A stretch of DNA of 64,000 nt from Carnobacterium sp. 17-4 (GCF_000195575.1 NC_015391.1:1786363-1850362), one strand, 5' to 3'; shown: positions 45,308 through 54,811, counted from the first letter of the stretch. A program made the numbers and translations. Notes: generated by a model not told the origin, from the letters alone.

Positions 45308-45713
45308 TTAAAAACCACTTCACTTGATCTCCATCTTGTAACTCGTATTCGGCTGCTCCTACAGTTGGCTCTGTATTGTTTACTTCATACATCCAATACT
45401 TTCCTGCTTCTTCGTCTTGTTTCATTCCTTCAACAGAAGCAATAAATCCGCCTTCTTCAACTACTTCATATTCTTTTTTAAGGGCTTCTAAGACCGTAGT
45501 GCCCTCGGATACTTCTAATTTTTTTGTAGCTGTAGCAACTTCTTTTCCGTCTTGTTCTAATGCAATAACAATAGAAAGAGTTTCTTTTGTCTGATTTTCC
45601 ACTAAAGAAGTGTTTTTTGCAGCAGAAGATTCTGATTCTTGCATAGTAACTTCTCCACAAGCTGCTAAGCTAAAAGCTGTTAATCCAATAAGTCCTAATT
45701 TAATTATTTTCAT
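45294..45713 (-). CDS. DUF4430 lipoprotein, possible extracellular cobalamin-binding protein
   Basis: 139 residues. A lipoprotein signal with lipobox SLAACG (Cys20) and a Ser-rich linker precede one DUF4430 domain. Domain features are TKKLEVSEGTTVLEALKKEYEV, GGFIASVEGMKQ, KYWMYEVNNTEPTVGAAEYELQDGDQVKWF. This domain resembles the C-terminal domain of transcobalamin/intrinsic factor and occurs next to cobalamin transporters. The gene lies between the adenosyltransferase gene and the ECF S gene, which fits capture of B12 at the cell surface. That role is inferred. Confidence 0.82.
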   Translation of the reverse strand: MKIIKLGLIGLTAFSLAACGEVTMQESESSAAKNTSLVENQTKETLSIVIALEQDGKEVATATKKLEVSEGTTVLEALKKEYEVVEEGGFIASVEGMKQDEEAGKYWMYEVNNTEPTVGAAEYELQDGDQVKWFLNALQ

Positions 45714-45760
45714 CTTACTTATTCCTCCAATTATCGAATAACTATGCTTAGCTACTCTTT

Positions 45761-46345
45761 TTAACTCAAATCTTCTTTCTTTAATTCAGGATGAAAAACT
45801 TTTCCTCCTCTTTCATATAAAATTTCTTTTACGCTGTAGTGATTATTAACAGCTCTGGCAACAGCGAAAAAATAATCAGATAATCGATTCATATAGATTG
45901 CTGCATATTGATTTATTGATTGTTCAGTGGCTAAACTCACGATGGACCTTTCTGCTCTTCTAACAACTGTTCGTGCCATATGTAAAAGACTAGCTATCGG
46001 ATGTCCCCCTGGCAACACAAATGATAAAATCTCCGGAGATTTATCAGAGTAACTATCAATACTCATTTCTAAGTTTTGTACCATCTCTTTTGTTACTTTA
46101 TATGTTCCTTTTCCATGAGGCGTAGCTAGGTCTGTTCCACAATCAAATAGATTCTGTTGCATTTCAATAAGTTCTGCTTTTAACGATGAATCTCTTTCTT
46201 CTAGTTGGCTCACAATATATCCAATCAATGAATTTAGTTCATCTATTGTTCCATAGGCATTCACTCGATTTGTGTCTTTTCTTACCTTCTCGCCGCCAAT
46301 TAAACTTGTATACCCCTTATCGCCCGTCTTTGTATAAAGTTGCAC
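45761..46345 (-). CDS. Cob(I)alamin adenosyltransferase, PduO type
   Basis: 194 residues, transfers adenosine from ATP to Co(I) corrinoid to make coenzyme B12. The family opening is LYTKTGDKGYTSLIGGEKVRKDT. The active-site helix FVLPGGHPIASLLHMARTVVRRAER near residue 115 and MNRLSDYFFAVARAVNN near 155 are diagnostic. GTG 46345 follows AAAGGGGA by about six bases. It is the first gene of the apparent three-gene cobalamin operon. A 20-codon frame at 46300-46362 overlaps its start in another register and has its own AAGGAGA, possibly aiding initiation. Confidence 0.92.
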   Translation of the reverse strand: MQLYTKTGDKGYTSLIGGEKVRKDTNRVNAYGTIDELNSLIGYIVSQLEERDSSLKAELIEMQQNLFDCGTDLATPHGKGTYKVTKEMVQNLEMSIDSYSDKSPEILSFVLPGGHPIASLLHMARTVVRRAERSIVSLATEQSINQYAAIYMNRLSDYFFAVARAVNNHYSVKEILYERGGKVFHPELKKEDLS

Positions 46346-46384
46346 AAAAATTCCCCTTTCATTTTGTTACATCTCCTTAAAACC

Positions 46385-46413
46385 ACTATATATCAGATAT
46401 ATTCATTTTACAA
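46385..46413 (-). promoter_or_regulatory. Promoter of the cobalamin operon
   Basis: On the minus strand TTGTAA, 17 bases, TATAGT. The -10 hexamer lies 40 bases before the GTG start of the adenosyltransferase. Confidence 0.65.
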
Positions 46414-46414
46414 C

Positions 46415-46428
46415 CACAACATGTAGTG
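46415..46428. promoter_or_regulatory. Palindrome abutting the -35 of the cobalamin operon
   Basis: CACAACATGTAGTG is a 14-base palindrome with a single mismatched pair. It ends one base before the -35 hexamer on the upstream side, a usual place for an activator or repressor to bind. The regulator is unknown. Confidence 0.45.
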
Positions 46429-46433
46429 TTAAC

Positions 46434-46470
46434 GAAAAAAGATTGAGTCGTTTAACTCAATCTTTTTTTT
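46434..46470 (-). terminator. Terminator after the CAP-domain gene
   Basis: AAAAAAGATTGAGT pairs with AACTCAATCTTTTTT around a 5-base loop. Confidence 0.9.
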
Positions 46471-46504
46471 TGCTATTCAACTAATAAATTTATGCGTAAG
46501 TCAT

Positions 46505-47152
46505 TTATAAGGGTGTTCCAAATATTTGAACAATATAAAGATTGGTGCCATCATAATGAACCCCAATTCCCACTTCCTCAAAATCCTTCTTTATCATATT
46601 TTCATAGTGTCCTGGACTATCTTTTAATCCTTTAAACAACCATTCAGCCATTTCTTTTTCTGCTAGGTAATAAGTTCCCATTGCTAAATTTTCTCCCGCT
46701 AATCGATATGAATAGTTAACTTCTGCCTCTTCTAATACGGTAAAAGTAGCTTTTCCGTCTGGGCGTGTATGAGAAAATGATTCTTCTGTTTCAATTGCTC
46801 GTATATTAGCTGCTTTTTTTAATTGATCATTTGAACTTACAGGTGCAACACCCACTTCACTTCTTAAATCATTTAATAGCTCTAACATTCTTTTCTCCAC
46901 AACTGCAACGTCAATTTCATCGGTTTCTGTTAACTCATTCGTGCTTGTTGAATCCACACTCGTTGATTGTTCTTGTTCACTAATGTTTGGGGATTCTTCT
47001 ACAAGTACTAATGGATTATCTTTTAATTTATTCTCCATTAGAAAGATAGTATCACTAATTTTTGTACCTTCTAAAATAGTCGAACTGCCAAGCCAGTAGC
47101 CAAAACCAATCAATACGATCAATAGTAAACTATATGAGAAAAATTTTCTCAT
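46505..47152 (-). CDS. CAP (SCP/PR1)-domain protein, membrane-anchored
   Basis: 215 residues. An uncleaved or cleaved N-terminal helix (FFSYSLLLIVLIGFGYWLG) is followed by a Ser/Thr/Glu-rich linker and a CAP domain from about residue 90. CAP features are LLNDLRSEVGVAPVSSNDQLKKAANIRAIE, SFSHTRPDGKATFTVL, AGENLAMGTYYLAE and GLKDSPGHYENMIKKDFEEVGIGVHYDG. This is the bacterial YkwD-type CAP family. The biochemical role of such proteins is unclear. It is monocistronic. Confidence 0.87.
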   Translation of the reverse strand: MRKFFSYSLLLIVLIGFGYWLGSSTILEGTKISDTIFLMENKLKDNPLVLVEESPNISEQEQSTSVDSTSTNELTETDEIDVAVVEKRMLELLNDLRSEVGVAPVSSNDQLKKAANIRAIETEESFSHTRPDGKATFTVLEEAEVNYSYRLAGENLAMGTYYLAEKEMAEWLFKGLKDSPGHYENMIKKDFEEVGIGVHYDGTNLYIVQIFGTPL

Positions 47153-47287
47153 TCCATCAAACCTTTCTTTATGTTCTCATTCACTTACTGCTTGTAGTAT
47201 ACCAAAAATGATTGAGTACACATATACGTTAAAAGGAAAACGATTGTGTTGTTTTCACATTGAAATTTGATTAACTTACTTTTCTAT

Positions 47288-47617
47288 CTATCTAAGTTCC
47301 TCTATCAGCTGATCCATTGTTTTAAAAATAGATTTTCCTATCCACCAATCTATTTTTAAAATCCCAGTTTCACTGCCTGATACGATCATTGTTAATTCAA
47401 CTTGTTCATTTTCTAAAGGGTGTATATGAAGGGTCAAACTTGCTACGCTGTCATTTCTGATAAAGTATCTTTCAAATACGGTTAGGTAACCTTTTCCATA
47501 TTCAAAATCAAATCCATATGTAATCGATTGTTCATAATTATCAGCAGTTAAATTCTGTTTAAAATATTCTAAAATATTAGAACTATTTCCATTCAATATA
47601 ATTTGTTTTTCTTTCAT
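47288..47617 (-). CDS. Small unknown protein, possibly DUF6054
   Basis: 109 residues, no signal peptide or membrane helix. The pattern is of alternating beta strands (TYGFDFEYGKGYLTVFERYFIR, ASLTLHIHPLENEQVELTMIVSGSETGIL), ending in an amphipathic helix (SIFKTMDQLIEELR). It may belong to the DUF6054 family, remembered only vaguely. The start ATG 47617 is chosen because AAAGGGTGG ends five bases before it; the GTG at 47626 overlaps that site. Function unknown. Confidence 0.6.
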   Translation of the reverse strand: MKEKQIILNGNSSNILEYFKQNLTADNYEQSITYGFDFEYGKGYLTVFERYFIRNDSVASLTLHIHPLENEQVELTMIVSGSETGILKIDWWIGKSIFKTMDQLIEELR

Positions 47618-47743
47618 CTCGCCCACCCTTTAAATTTGTTTAGTTAGCTTTATTATGCTGAACATTCTACCTGTACACAAGATAAATGGTATACTTTTTA
47701 AAGAATATTTAAAACAACTAATTTATTAAGGAGGTTCATTCAT

Positions 47744-48478
47744 TTGAAACGATACAAAACACTTTTATTTGATGTAGATGATACATTGCTTGATTTTAAA
47801 GCCGCTGAAAATTATGCTTTACAAAAATTATTTAACGAACATAATGTTGTCTTAACAGATGATATTAAGCACTTTTATCAAAAAATGAACCAAAAATTAT
47901 GGTCTTCTTTTGAAAAAGGAGAAATTAAACGGGAAGAATTATTGCATACCCGTTTTTCAATTTTATTTAAAAAAGTTGGATTAACATTAAACGGGGTCCA
48001 TTTGGATAACTTATACAGACAATATTTAGAAGAAAGTGCTGTACTGATTGATGGTGCGAAATTATTACTTCAAAAATTAGCCAAACAGTATGACCTTTAT
48101 GTAGTAACAAACGGTGTTGCACGTACCCAGTTTATCCGTCTAAACAACTCAGAACTGACCACTTATTTCAAAGATATTTTTGTTTCTGAGGAAGTTGGCT
48201 ATCAAAAACCTATGAAAGAATTTTTCAATCATGTTTTTGAAAAAATCCCTCACCATTCTGCGGATAAGACATTAATTATTGGAGATTCTTTAACTTCTGA
48301 CATTCAAGGCGGAATCAATGCTGGAATCGATACATGTTGGTTTAATCCTAAAGGACCTATGAACGTAACACATAATCCAACTTATGAGATTCACCGACTA
48401 CAAACCTTAGAAAATATGCTTTTAACACCTAATTCTACAAAGGAAACACCTACTACACATTCTGTATTAACTTTCTAG
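47744..48478 (+). CDS. yjjG: HAD-family YjjG-type noncanonical pyrimidine nucleotidase
   Basis: 244 residues. The HAD motifs are visible: motif I LLFDVDDTLLDF near residue 8, motif II VVTNG near 120, Lys in SEEVGYQKPMKEFF near 150, and motif III IIGDSLTSDIQGGINAGIDTCWFNP near 180. The cap-domain length fits YjjG/YfnB, which dephosphorylates noncanonical pyrimidine nucleotides and other nucleoside monophosphates. The TTG start at 47744 follows AAGGAGG by eight bases. It is monocistronic. Confidence 0.9.
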   Translation: MKRYKTLLFDVDDTLLDFKAAENYALQKLFNEHNVVLTDDIKHFYQKMNQKLWSSFEKGEIKREELLHTRFSILFKKVGLTLNGVHLDNLYRQYLEESAVLIDGAKLLLQKLAKQYDLYVVTNGVARTQFIRLNNSELTTYFKDIFVSEEVGYQKPMKEFFNHVFEKIPHHSADKTLIIGDSLTSDIQGGINAGIDTCWFNPKGPMNVTHNPTYEIHRLQTLENMLLTPNSTKETPTTHSVLTF

Positions 48479-48484
48479 ACAGTT

Positions 48485-48521
48485 AAAAAGGGTTTGAGAA
48501 TTACTTCTCTACCCTTTTTTA
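48485..48521 (+). terminator. Terminator after yjjG
   Basis: AAAAAGGGT and ACCCTTTTT arms with an inner GAGAA/TTCTC pair. Confidence 0.85.
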
Positions 48522-48713
48522 TTTTTTTTAAAAGAATGATACATTAATTTTTCAAAAAATCGACCTATACCATTTCTGAAACCATTGATTTAGCAGCATT
48601 TAAGAGCATTTTCATACTATAATTTAATTGCATTTTCTAGTAGTTAAGTGCTACACTAATTAATGTAAGAACTAAAATACTTATCTAATTTATACTCAAA
48701 AAGGAGATTTTTT

Positions 48714-50078
48714 ATGTCATTAAAAGAGATCATTAACGACTCAACCCGTATTTTTGAAGGTAAAGAAGTTCCTGAAAAATATTTATTTGATGAATATGTA
48801 GGTCGTGCAAAGAGCGTTTATGGCGTTGCATTGCCTAAAACAAAAGCTGAAGTTATTGCGTTAGTTAAATTTGCTAATCAAGAAAATTTAGCTATTATTG
48901 CTCGTGGAGCAGGTACAGGATTATCTGGTGCAACTGCTCCAGTTCAAAATGAATTGATTATTGATTTACACCTAATGAACCAAATCATTGATTTAGATTT
49001 AGAAACATTGACCTTAACCGTTGAACCTGGTGTATTGCTTCATGAAATCCAGGAGTTCGTCGAAAGTAAAGGTTTCTTCTATCCACCTGATCCTGGCTCA
49101 AAAAATTCTTCCATTGGTGGGAATATTGCTACAAATGCTGGTGGCATGCGTGCTGTTAAGTATGGCGTAACAAGAGATTATGTTCGTCAATTAGATGTCG
49201 TTTTAGCAACTGGTGAAGAATTGACTTTAGGCAGCGTAAATATCAAAAATAGTTCTGGTTATGATTTAAAAGATTTATTTATTGGATCTGAAGGAACACT
49301 TGGGATTACTACTCAAATCAAGTTAAAGGTCATTCCATTACCTAAAGCTAGTTTATCCCTTATTGTTGCTTTTCCCACTCTTAAAGAGTCGACGGATGCG
49401 GTTTTATCAATTCTTCAAAATGGAGTTGATCCAACTGCTCTTGAATTTTTTGAAAGAGAAACAATCCACTTGAGTGAAAAAGAAAATGGGTTCCTTTTTC
49501 CTAGTCAACAAGGAGAATCGTATCTTTTAATGACATTAGATGGCGACAACATAGAAGCGATTATGAATCGTGTTCTACTGCTTGAAAAAAGTGTTCAGCC
49601 TCACAATGTTTTAGAGATCGTTATTCTAGACACACCTGAGCTAGAGAAAACGGCATGGGCATTACGTGATTCTTTGTTAACAGCAGTTGTAAATTATACT
49701 GAACAAGTAACAATGGATGAAACGGTTCCTATCAATCAACTTTCTGTACTTTACCAATATACAAAACAATTAGAAGCTGAAAGTGGGCTAAGCATGATTA
49801 GTTTTGGACATGCTGGGGATGGAAATCTTCACACTTGTGTTGCTCGTGGAACGATAGAAAGTCAAGAAGAGTGGGAAACGAAACGTGATGATGTGTTGAC
49901 AAAAATGTATGCAAAAATTAAAGAACTTGGTGGACTGCCTTCTGCAGAACATGGTATCGGAATTATCAAAAAACCTTATCTTGCTAAAATGACTGATCCA
50001 AATTATTTAACTTACATGCGTAAAATCAAACAAGTTTTTGATCCAGACGGACGTTTGAATCCAACAAAAGTGATGTAA
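48714..50078 (+). CDS. GlcD-type FAD-linked oxidase (glycolate or D-lactate dehydrogenase family)
   Basis: 454 residues. The FAD-binding PCMH domain has IIARGAGTGLSGATAPV and PPDPGSKNSSIGGNIATNAGGMRAVKYG near residues 60-145. The C-terminal FAD-oxidase_C domain ends with FGHAGDGNLH and SAEHGIGIIKK. These bind the hydroxyacid and flavin. Members oxidise glycolate, D-lactate or 2-hydroxy acids. The GlcE and GlcF subunits are absent nearby, so a single-subunit D-lactate-type enzyme is more likely. ATG 48714 follows AAAAAGGAGA. It is monocistronic. Confidence 0.88.
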   Translation: MSLKEIINDSTRIFEGKEVPEKYLFDEYVGRAKSVYGVALPKTKAEVIALVKFANQENLAIIARGAGTGLSGATAPVQNELIIDLHLMNQIIDLDLETLTLTVEPGVLLHEIQEFVESKGFFYPPDPGSKNSSIGGNIATNAGGMRAVKYGVTRDYVRQLDVVLATGEELTLGSVNIKNSSGYDLKDLFIGSEGTLGITTQIKLKVIPLPKASLSLIVAFPTLKESTDAVLSILQNGVDPTALEFFERETIHLSEKENGFLFPSQQGESYLLMTLDGDNIEAIMNRVLLLEKSVQPHNVLEIVILDTPELEKTAWALRDSLLTAVVNYTEQVTMDETVPINQLSVLYQYTKQLEAESGLSMISFGHAGDGNLHTCVARGTIESQEEWETKRDDVLTKMYAKIKELGGLPSAEHGIGIIKKPYLAKMTDPNYLTYMRKIKQVFDPDGRLNPTKVM

Positions 50079-50145
50079 ATCGTTAGTAGTATAAAAAATG
50101 TATCGGTCCATATATCTATAGACCATTAAGTTTGGTTTTAAAACA

Positions 50146-50188
50146 AAACAACCCAATTTCGTAATTTTACGAGGTTGGGTTGTTTTTT
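50146..50188. terminator. Bidirectional terminator between the GlcD-type gene and gcvPB
   Basis: AAACAACCCAA pairs with TTGGGTTGTTT, plus an inner CGTAA/TTACG helix; a T-run follows. Confidence 0.9.
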
Positions 50189-50192
50189 TATT

Positions 50193-51653
50193 CTATTCCT
50201 TTGAGTACTTAACAATTAGCTGTCTTGCAGCTTTCACTTCATCTAACCGTTTTACAAAAGTTGTATGCGGTGCTGTTAACACTAACTCTGGTGTTTCTTC
50301 AACTTCTTTAGCAATTTGAATCAGTGCATCTGCAAATGCATCTAACGTCTCTTTTGTTTCCGTTTCCGTTGGTTCAATCATTAATGCTTCTTCCACAATC
50401 AAAGGGAAATAAACCGTTGGAGCGTAATAACCAAAATCAAGAATCCGTTTTGCAATACTAGTCGTTGGAACCCCAAGTTTTTTTTGCCTTGACCCGGATA
50501 AAACAAATTCATGTTTGCTGTATTGAGTATAAGGTGTATCGTAATGAGGTTCTAATTTTTTACGCAAATAATTGGCATGCAATACGGCACTTTCGGATAC
50601 TTGTCTTAATCCTTCAGGACCCATCGTGCGTATATACGTATACGCACGAACATTAACCCCAAAATTTCCATAATATCCTTTTACTCGACCAATAGAATCA
50701 GGATAGTCCGTATTTAAGACGTACTGACCTTCTTGTTTTTCAATTCGTGGGATCGGTAAATAAGGAATTAAAAATTCTTTGACCCCTACTGGACCAGAAC
50801 CCGGACCTCCTCCTCCATGTGGAGTACTAAAGGATTTATGTAGATTCAAATGGACAATATCAAATCCCATCATTCCTGGAGTTGTCTGACCTAAAATAGC
50901 ATTCAAATTTGCTCCATCATAATAAACAAGTCCACCCGCTTGATGAACAATTTCAGCCATCTCGATAATGTCTTTCTCAAAAATACCTAATGTATTCGGA
51001 TTGGTCAACATCAGCCCAGCAGTATCGTCGCCAACTTGTTTCTTTAGTTCGACTAAATCCACTGTTCCATTCGAATTAGACGGGATTTCGACTACATCAA
51101 AACCGGCAGCATGAGCACTAGCAGGATTGGTTCCATGAGCAGAATCTGGAACTAAAACCTTCGTTCTAGTTGCTTCATCACCCTTTTTAGTGTGATAGCC
51201 CTTCATCATCATTAAACCCGTCCATTCCCCTTGAGCACCAGCAGCTGGTTGCAAAGTAATGGCATCCATACCTGATATAACTTGCAGATCTTCTTGTAAT
51301 TCATAAAGTAACTGAAAAGCTCCTTGGACTGTTTCAATCGGTTGAAACGGATGGATCGCTGCGAATCCGTCATAACGAGCGACGTCTTCATTAATTTTTG
51401 GATTGTATTTCATCGTACATGAACCCAGTGGGTAAAAGCCATTATCCACACCAAAGTTTTTCGTTGATAAAGAAGTGTAATGCCTCATCAATTGAGGTTC
51501 TGATACTTCTGGCAATTCGGCTGGCTCTTGGCGAATCAAGTGTTCCGGAAACTTATCCATCAAATCAATTGAAGGAACATCACTTTCGGGAAGGCTAGAA
51601 GCAGTACGTCCGGGGTGACTTATTTCAAAAATCAATTCATTGTATTCCGTCAT
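50193..51653 (-). CDS. gcvPB: Glycine dehydrogenase (decarboxylating) subunit 2
   Basis: 486 residues. It is the PLP-bearing half of the split P-protein, which decarboxylates glycine and loads the aminomethyl group on GcvH. The PLP lysine lies in [25 protein letters not shown] near residue 270. [16 protein letters not shown] and [16 protein letters not shown] are further hallmarks. Its start overlaps the end of gcvPA by four bases. It is the last gene of the gcvT-gcvH-gcvPA-gcvPB operon. Confidence 0.96.
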   Translation of the reverse strand: MTEYNELIFEISHPGRTASSLPESDVPSIDLMDKFPEHLIRQEPAELPEVSEPQLMRHYTSLSTKNFGVDNGFYPLGSCTMKYNPKINEDVARYDGFAAIHPFQPIETVQGAFQLLYELQEDLQVISGMDAITLQPAAGAQGEWTGLMMMKGYHTKKGDEATRTKVLVPDSAHGTNPASAHAAGFDVVEIPSNSNGTVDLVELKKQVGDDTAGLMLTNPNTLGIFEKDIIEMAEIVHQAGGLVYYDGANLNAILGQTTPGMMGFDIVHLNLHKSFSTPHGGGGPGSGPVGVKEFLIPYLPIPRIEKQEGQYVLNTDYPDSIGRVKGYYGNFGVNVRAYTYIRTMGPEGLRQVSESAVLHANYLRKKLEPHYDTPYTQYSKHEFVLSGSRQKKLGVPTTSIAKRILDFGYYAPTVYFPLIVEEALMIEPTETETKETLDAFADALIQIAKEVEETPELVLTAPHTTFVKRLDEVKAARQLIVKYSKE

Positions 51654-52996
51654 TTAGTCATCCCCTCCAGTGCTTCAATAAACTGATCGATTTCCTCTTT
51701 TGTACGTTGCTCCGTAACGGCTATTAAGACTTCATTCTCCCAGCCATAATCAGGCCCCAGATCATATCCACCAATAAAGCCTTTTTCAAGTAATTCCCGA
51801 TTGGTTGCTCCGACTGGTTTATTCAGCTGAATAATAAATTCATTGAAAAAGGCTGCTTTATTCTTTATTGAGAAACCTTTACTCTCCAATTGTTTCGCCA
51901 TGTAAGCTGCTTTTTCAACATTGAGTTGAGCCATCTTTTGTAAGCCTTCTTTACCTAAAGCAGACATAAAAACAGATGACGCTAAAGCATTTAATGCTTG
52001 ATTTGAACTCATATAGGAAGTCGCTTTTTCACGCCGAATATGTTGTTCACGTGCTTGAAGAGTTAAAACAAAACCACGCTTCCCATCAGTATCCGTAGTT
52101 TGACCAACGATACGTCCGGGGATTTTACGCATATATTTCTTCTTAACTGCAAAATAACCGCAATGTGGTCCGCCAAAGTTCATGGCTAATCCCATGGGTT
52201 GCATGTCTCCCACAACAATATCCGCTCCTAACTTGCCAGGTGATTCTAGTAAGGCTAGAGCTAAAGGATTTGCCATAACAATAAGTAAAGCTTTTTTTGC
52301 TGCTGCCAGTTCTTTAATTGCCGCCAAATCCTCAACTGAACCAAAAAAATTAGGATATTGAACAACAACTGCTGCTGTTTCATGATCTAGTTGTTCTGCT
52401 AATAAAGACAAATTAGTGCTGTCATTAAGTAAACTAATTTCTTCAACTTGATATTCTTGACCCTTTGCAACAGTTTGCAAAATTTCTCTCCCTTGAGGGT
52501 GAACAGCTCTAGAGATAAGAATTTTAGAACGCTTTGTAGCTCCAATAGCTAACGTTGCAGCTTCTCCCAGTGAAGTAAATCCATCATACAAAGAAGAATT
52601 TGCTGCATCCATACCGGTCAATTCGCACACCATTGATTGAAATTCAAATAACGCTTGAAGTTCTCCTTGGCTAGCTTCTGCTTGATAAGGCGTATAGGCC
52701 GTATAAAACTCAGAACGTGAAATCACATGGTCTACTACACTTGGAATGTAATGGTCATATGTTCCTGCTCCTAAAAAGAGGCTGTACTCATGTGCAGTAG
52801 CATTTTTAGCTGCTAACTTCCTCATCTTTTTTGTTAGCCCCGATTCATGAAGAGCAGATGGAATGGCTAAATTTTCGTTTAAGGTGATGTGTGTCGGAAT
52901 ATCTGAAAACAATTTTTTAACAGACTTAATTTCTAAAAAATCTAACATATCTTTTTGATCTTGCTCAGTATCAGGCAGGTATCTAAATTCATTCAA
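51650..52996 (-). CDS. gcvPA: Glycine dehydrogenase (decarboxylating) subunit 1
   Basis: 448 residues, the usual length of Gcv[24 protein letters not shown] begins the protein, [38 protein letters not shown] is a family hallmark, and [25 protein letters not shown] lies near 270. It forms the alpha2beta2 P-protein with GcvPB. I choose TTG 52996, with GAGGAGG about nine bases upstream; the first open codon at 53017 overlaps that ribosome site. It starts four bases beyond the gcvH stop. Confidence 0.94.
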   Translation of the reverse strand: MNEFRYLPDTEQDQKDMLDFLEIKSVKKLFSDIPTHITLNENLAIPSALHESGLTKKMRKLAAKNATAHEYSLFLGAGTYDHYIPSVVDHVISRSEFYTAYTPYQAEASQGELQALFEFQSMVCELTGMDAANSSLYDGFTSLGEAATLAIGATKRSKILISRAVHPQGREILQTVAKGQEYQVEEISLLNDSTNLSLLAEQLDHETAAVVVQYPNFFGSVEDLAAIKELAAAKKALLIVMANPLALALLESPGKLGADIVVGDMQPMGLAMNFGGPHCGYFAVKKKYMRKIPGRIVGQTTDTDGKRGFVLTLQAREQHIRREKATSYMSSNQALNALASSVFMSALGKEGLQKMAQLNVEKAAYMAKQLESKGFSIKNKAAFFNEFIIQLNKPVGATNRELLEKGFIGGYDLGPDYGWENEVLIAVTEQRTKEEIDQFIEALEGMTK

Positions 52997-53000
52997 TCGC

Positions 53001-53399
53001 TTATGCCTCCTCTTCAATTACCAGTTCTGCAACATAGGCTTGGTAATTTTCTTCGCTTAATAACCCCTCTAATTCAACTGGGTTTTCTAATTGGATTTCA
53101 GCAAACCAACCTTCTTCAAAAGGAGAAGCATTCACTAATTCTGGAGCATCTTCTAATTCTTCGTTAACTGCTAGAATAATTCCTGTGACTGGCGCAAAAA
53201 TCTCTGAAGCTGATTTGATGGATTCTACCGTGCCCATTTCACTACCAATTGAAACTTCCGCATCCACTTCTGGTACTTCTACATAAACAACATCTCCAAG
53301 TTGTTTAACAGCATAATCTGTAATCCCTACACGTACTGCATCTTCCCCTAATGGTAAAATCCATTCATGTTCCTTGCTGTATAATCTATTTTCTTTCAT
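53001..53399 (-). CDS. gcvH: Glycine cleavage system H protein
   Basis: 132 residues with one lipoyl domain. The lipoylated lysine is in MGTVESIKSASEIFAPV near residue 64. YSKEHEWI and VRVGITDYAVKQLGDVVYVEVPEV are classic N-terminal features. It shuttles the aminomethyl intermediate between P-, T- and L-proteins. It lies between gcvT and gcvPA with short gaps. No lipoate ligase is in the window. Confidence 0.97.
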   Translation of the reverse strand: MKENRLYSKEHEWILPLGEDAVRVGITDYAVKQLGDVVYVEVPEVDAEVSIGSEMGTVESIKSASEIFAPVTGIILAVNEELEDAPELVNASPFEEGWFAEIQLENPVELEGLLSEENYQAYVAELVIEEEA

Positions 53400-53430
53400 G
53401 ATTAAAACACTCCTTATCCTTCATTCTTTT

Positions 53431-54543
53431 TTAATCGATTTCTCTTTTATAAAACGGTAGTTGCACGATTACAGCATCCACCAATTTATTACGGATCTCA
53501 ATCTTCACTTTTGTCCCAACTTCATTGCCACTTGTAGACAATAAAGCTAATGCAATACTATTGCTAAGTGTTGGAGATTTTGTTCCTGAAGTGATTACCC
53601 CTATTTCTGAACCACCCTCATCAAACACTTTGTATCCATGTCGTGCAATGCCTTTTCCAATGAGTTCAAGACCTTTTATTTTTTTGTCCACTCCATTTTT
53701 TAGTTGAGCTGTTAAAGCCGCCTTACCAATAAAATCAGCTTCTTTTTTAGTCTTAACAGCAAATCCAATTCCTCCTTGAAGAGGGGAAATCTCATCTGAT
53801 AGTTCATTTCCATATAAAGATAAACTCGCTTCTAAACGCAAAGTGTCACGAGCACCCAATCCGCAAGTTTTTAAACCTTCTTCCATACCGGCTTCTAATA
53901 TGAGATGCCATAATTTCTCAGTTTCATCCGTTTCTAAATACAGTTCAAAACCATCTTCTCCAGTATACCCTGTGCGAGAAATCAGTACCGACGTAATATC
54001 TTTTAAAGCAACATGCTGAAAAAAATGGAACGGTTTAAGTTTACTTAAATCATCATCTGCTAGTTTTTGCAAAATCCGCTCAGCATATGGCCCTTGAAGT
54101 GCAATCAATCCAATATCCTCAGACCTATTTTCCAAAATAACATCTTCGACTATTTCTTTTTTCATCCATTGAAAAACTTTTTCTGTGTTCGAAGCATTAG
54201 GAGTTACTAAGTATCCTAGTTTATCTAATTTAAAAATAATTAAATCATCAATTGTACCACCATTCTCATATACTATGGCGTTGTATTGTGCTTGACCAAC
54301 TGTGAGTTTTGAAACATCATTCGTTAATAAATGATTAAGAAACCCTTCGGATCCTGTTCCTTTTACGAGGATCTCCCCCATATGTGAGACATCAAATAAA
54401 CCAGCTTTTTCACGTACGCTTTTATGTTCATCTGTTATACTGGAAAACTGAATAGGTAAAGCCCAACCTCCAAAATCTATTAATTTAATATCATTCTCTT
54501 TATAATAATTGAATAAAGGCGTTCTTTTCAATTCTTTTCCCAT
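53431..54543 (-). CDS. gcvT: Glycine cleavage system aminomethyltransferase (T protein)
   Basis: 370 residues. It releases ammonia and passes the one-carbon unit to tetrahydrofolate. LFNYYKENDIKLIDFGGWALPIQFSSI is the opening, FDVSHMGEILVKG and NAIVYENGGTIDDLIIFKL bind folate, and GARDTLRLEASLSLYGNELSDEISPLQGGIGFAV is the C-terminal hallmark. ATG 54543 follows GAGGGAGATAAA. It is the first gene of the operon. The 268-base upstream region lacks a recognisable glycine riboswitch. Confidence 0.97.
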   Translation of the reverse strand: MGKELKRTPLFNYYKENDIKLIDFGGWALPIQFSSITDEHKSVREKAGLFDVSHMGEILVKGTGSEGFLNHLLTNDVSKLTVGQAQYNAIVYENGGTIDDLIIFKLDKLGYLVTPNASNTEKVFQWMKKEIVEDVILENRSEDIGLIALQGPYAERILQKLADDDLSKLKPFHFFQHVALKDITSVLISRTGYTGEDGFELYLETDETEKLWHLILEAGMEEGLKTCGLGARDTLRLEASLSLYGNELSDEISPLQGGIGFAVKTKKEADFIGKAALTAQLKNGVDKKIKGLELIGKGIARHGYKVFDEGGSEIGVITSGTKSPTLSNSIALALLSTSGNEVGTKVKIEIRNKLVDAVIVQLPFYKREID

Positions 54544-54744
54544 TTTATCTCCCTCATTCTATCATATTATGCTGCACTCAATTCTGTTGTCGATCACTTT
54601 TAATAGACCTAATAAATTAAATTTACCATTTTAACAAACTCTTTCATAGACCCTAATCCACTTTGTTAAAAATAATGAATTATTCATCTATTTCACTGTA
54701 GGCAAAATGATTGCTTTTTAAGAGCATTTCACTTAAGCTTTTGA

Positions 54745-54761
54745 TTGAAAACGTTTGCGTT
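54745..54761. promoter_or_regulatory. Candidate catabolite-response element between gcvT and spx
   Basis: TTGAAAACGTTTGCGTT matches the cre consensus WTGNAARCGNWWNCAWW with one mismatch by my reading. It lies 51 bases before the Spx start, so CcpA may repress spx or the divergent gcv operon. Confidence 0.55.
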
Positions 54762-54811
54762 TATTGATACAGTATACTACTATTCAATGAAATTGAGAAG
54801 GAGGGTTACAC

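Noticed and set aside
46346-46434. Cobalamin riboswitch before the adenosyltransferase gene
   Set aside because: The leader from the predicted -10 to the start is only about 40 bases, and no B12 box was found.
54544-54811. Glycine riboswitch before gcvT
   Set aside because: No GGAGAG-type core or paired aptamers were seen; only AT-rich DNA and a cre-like site.
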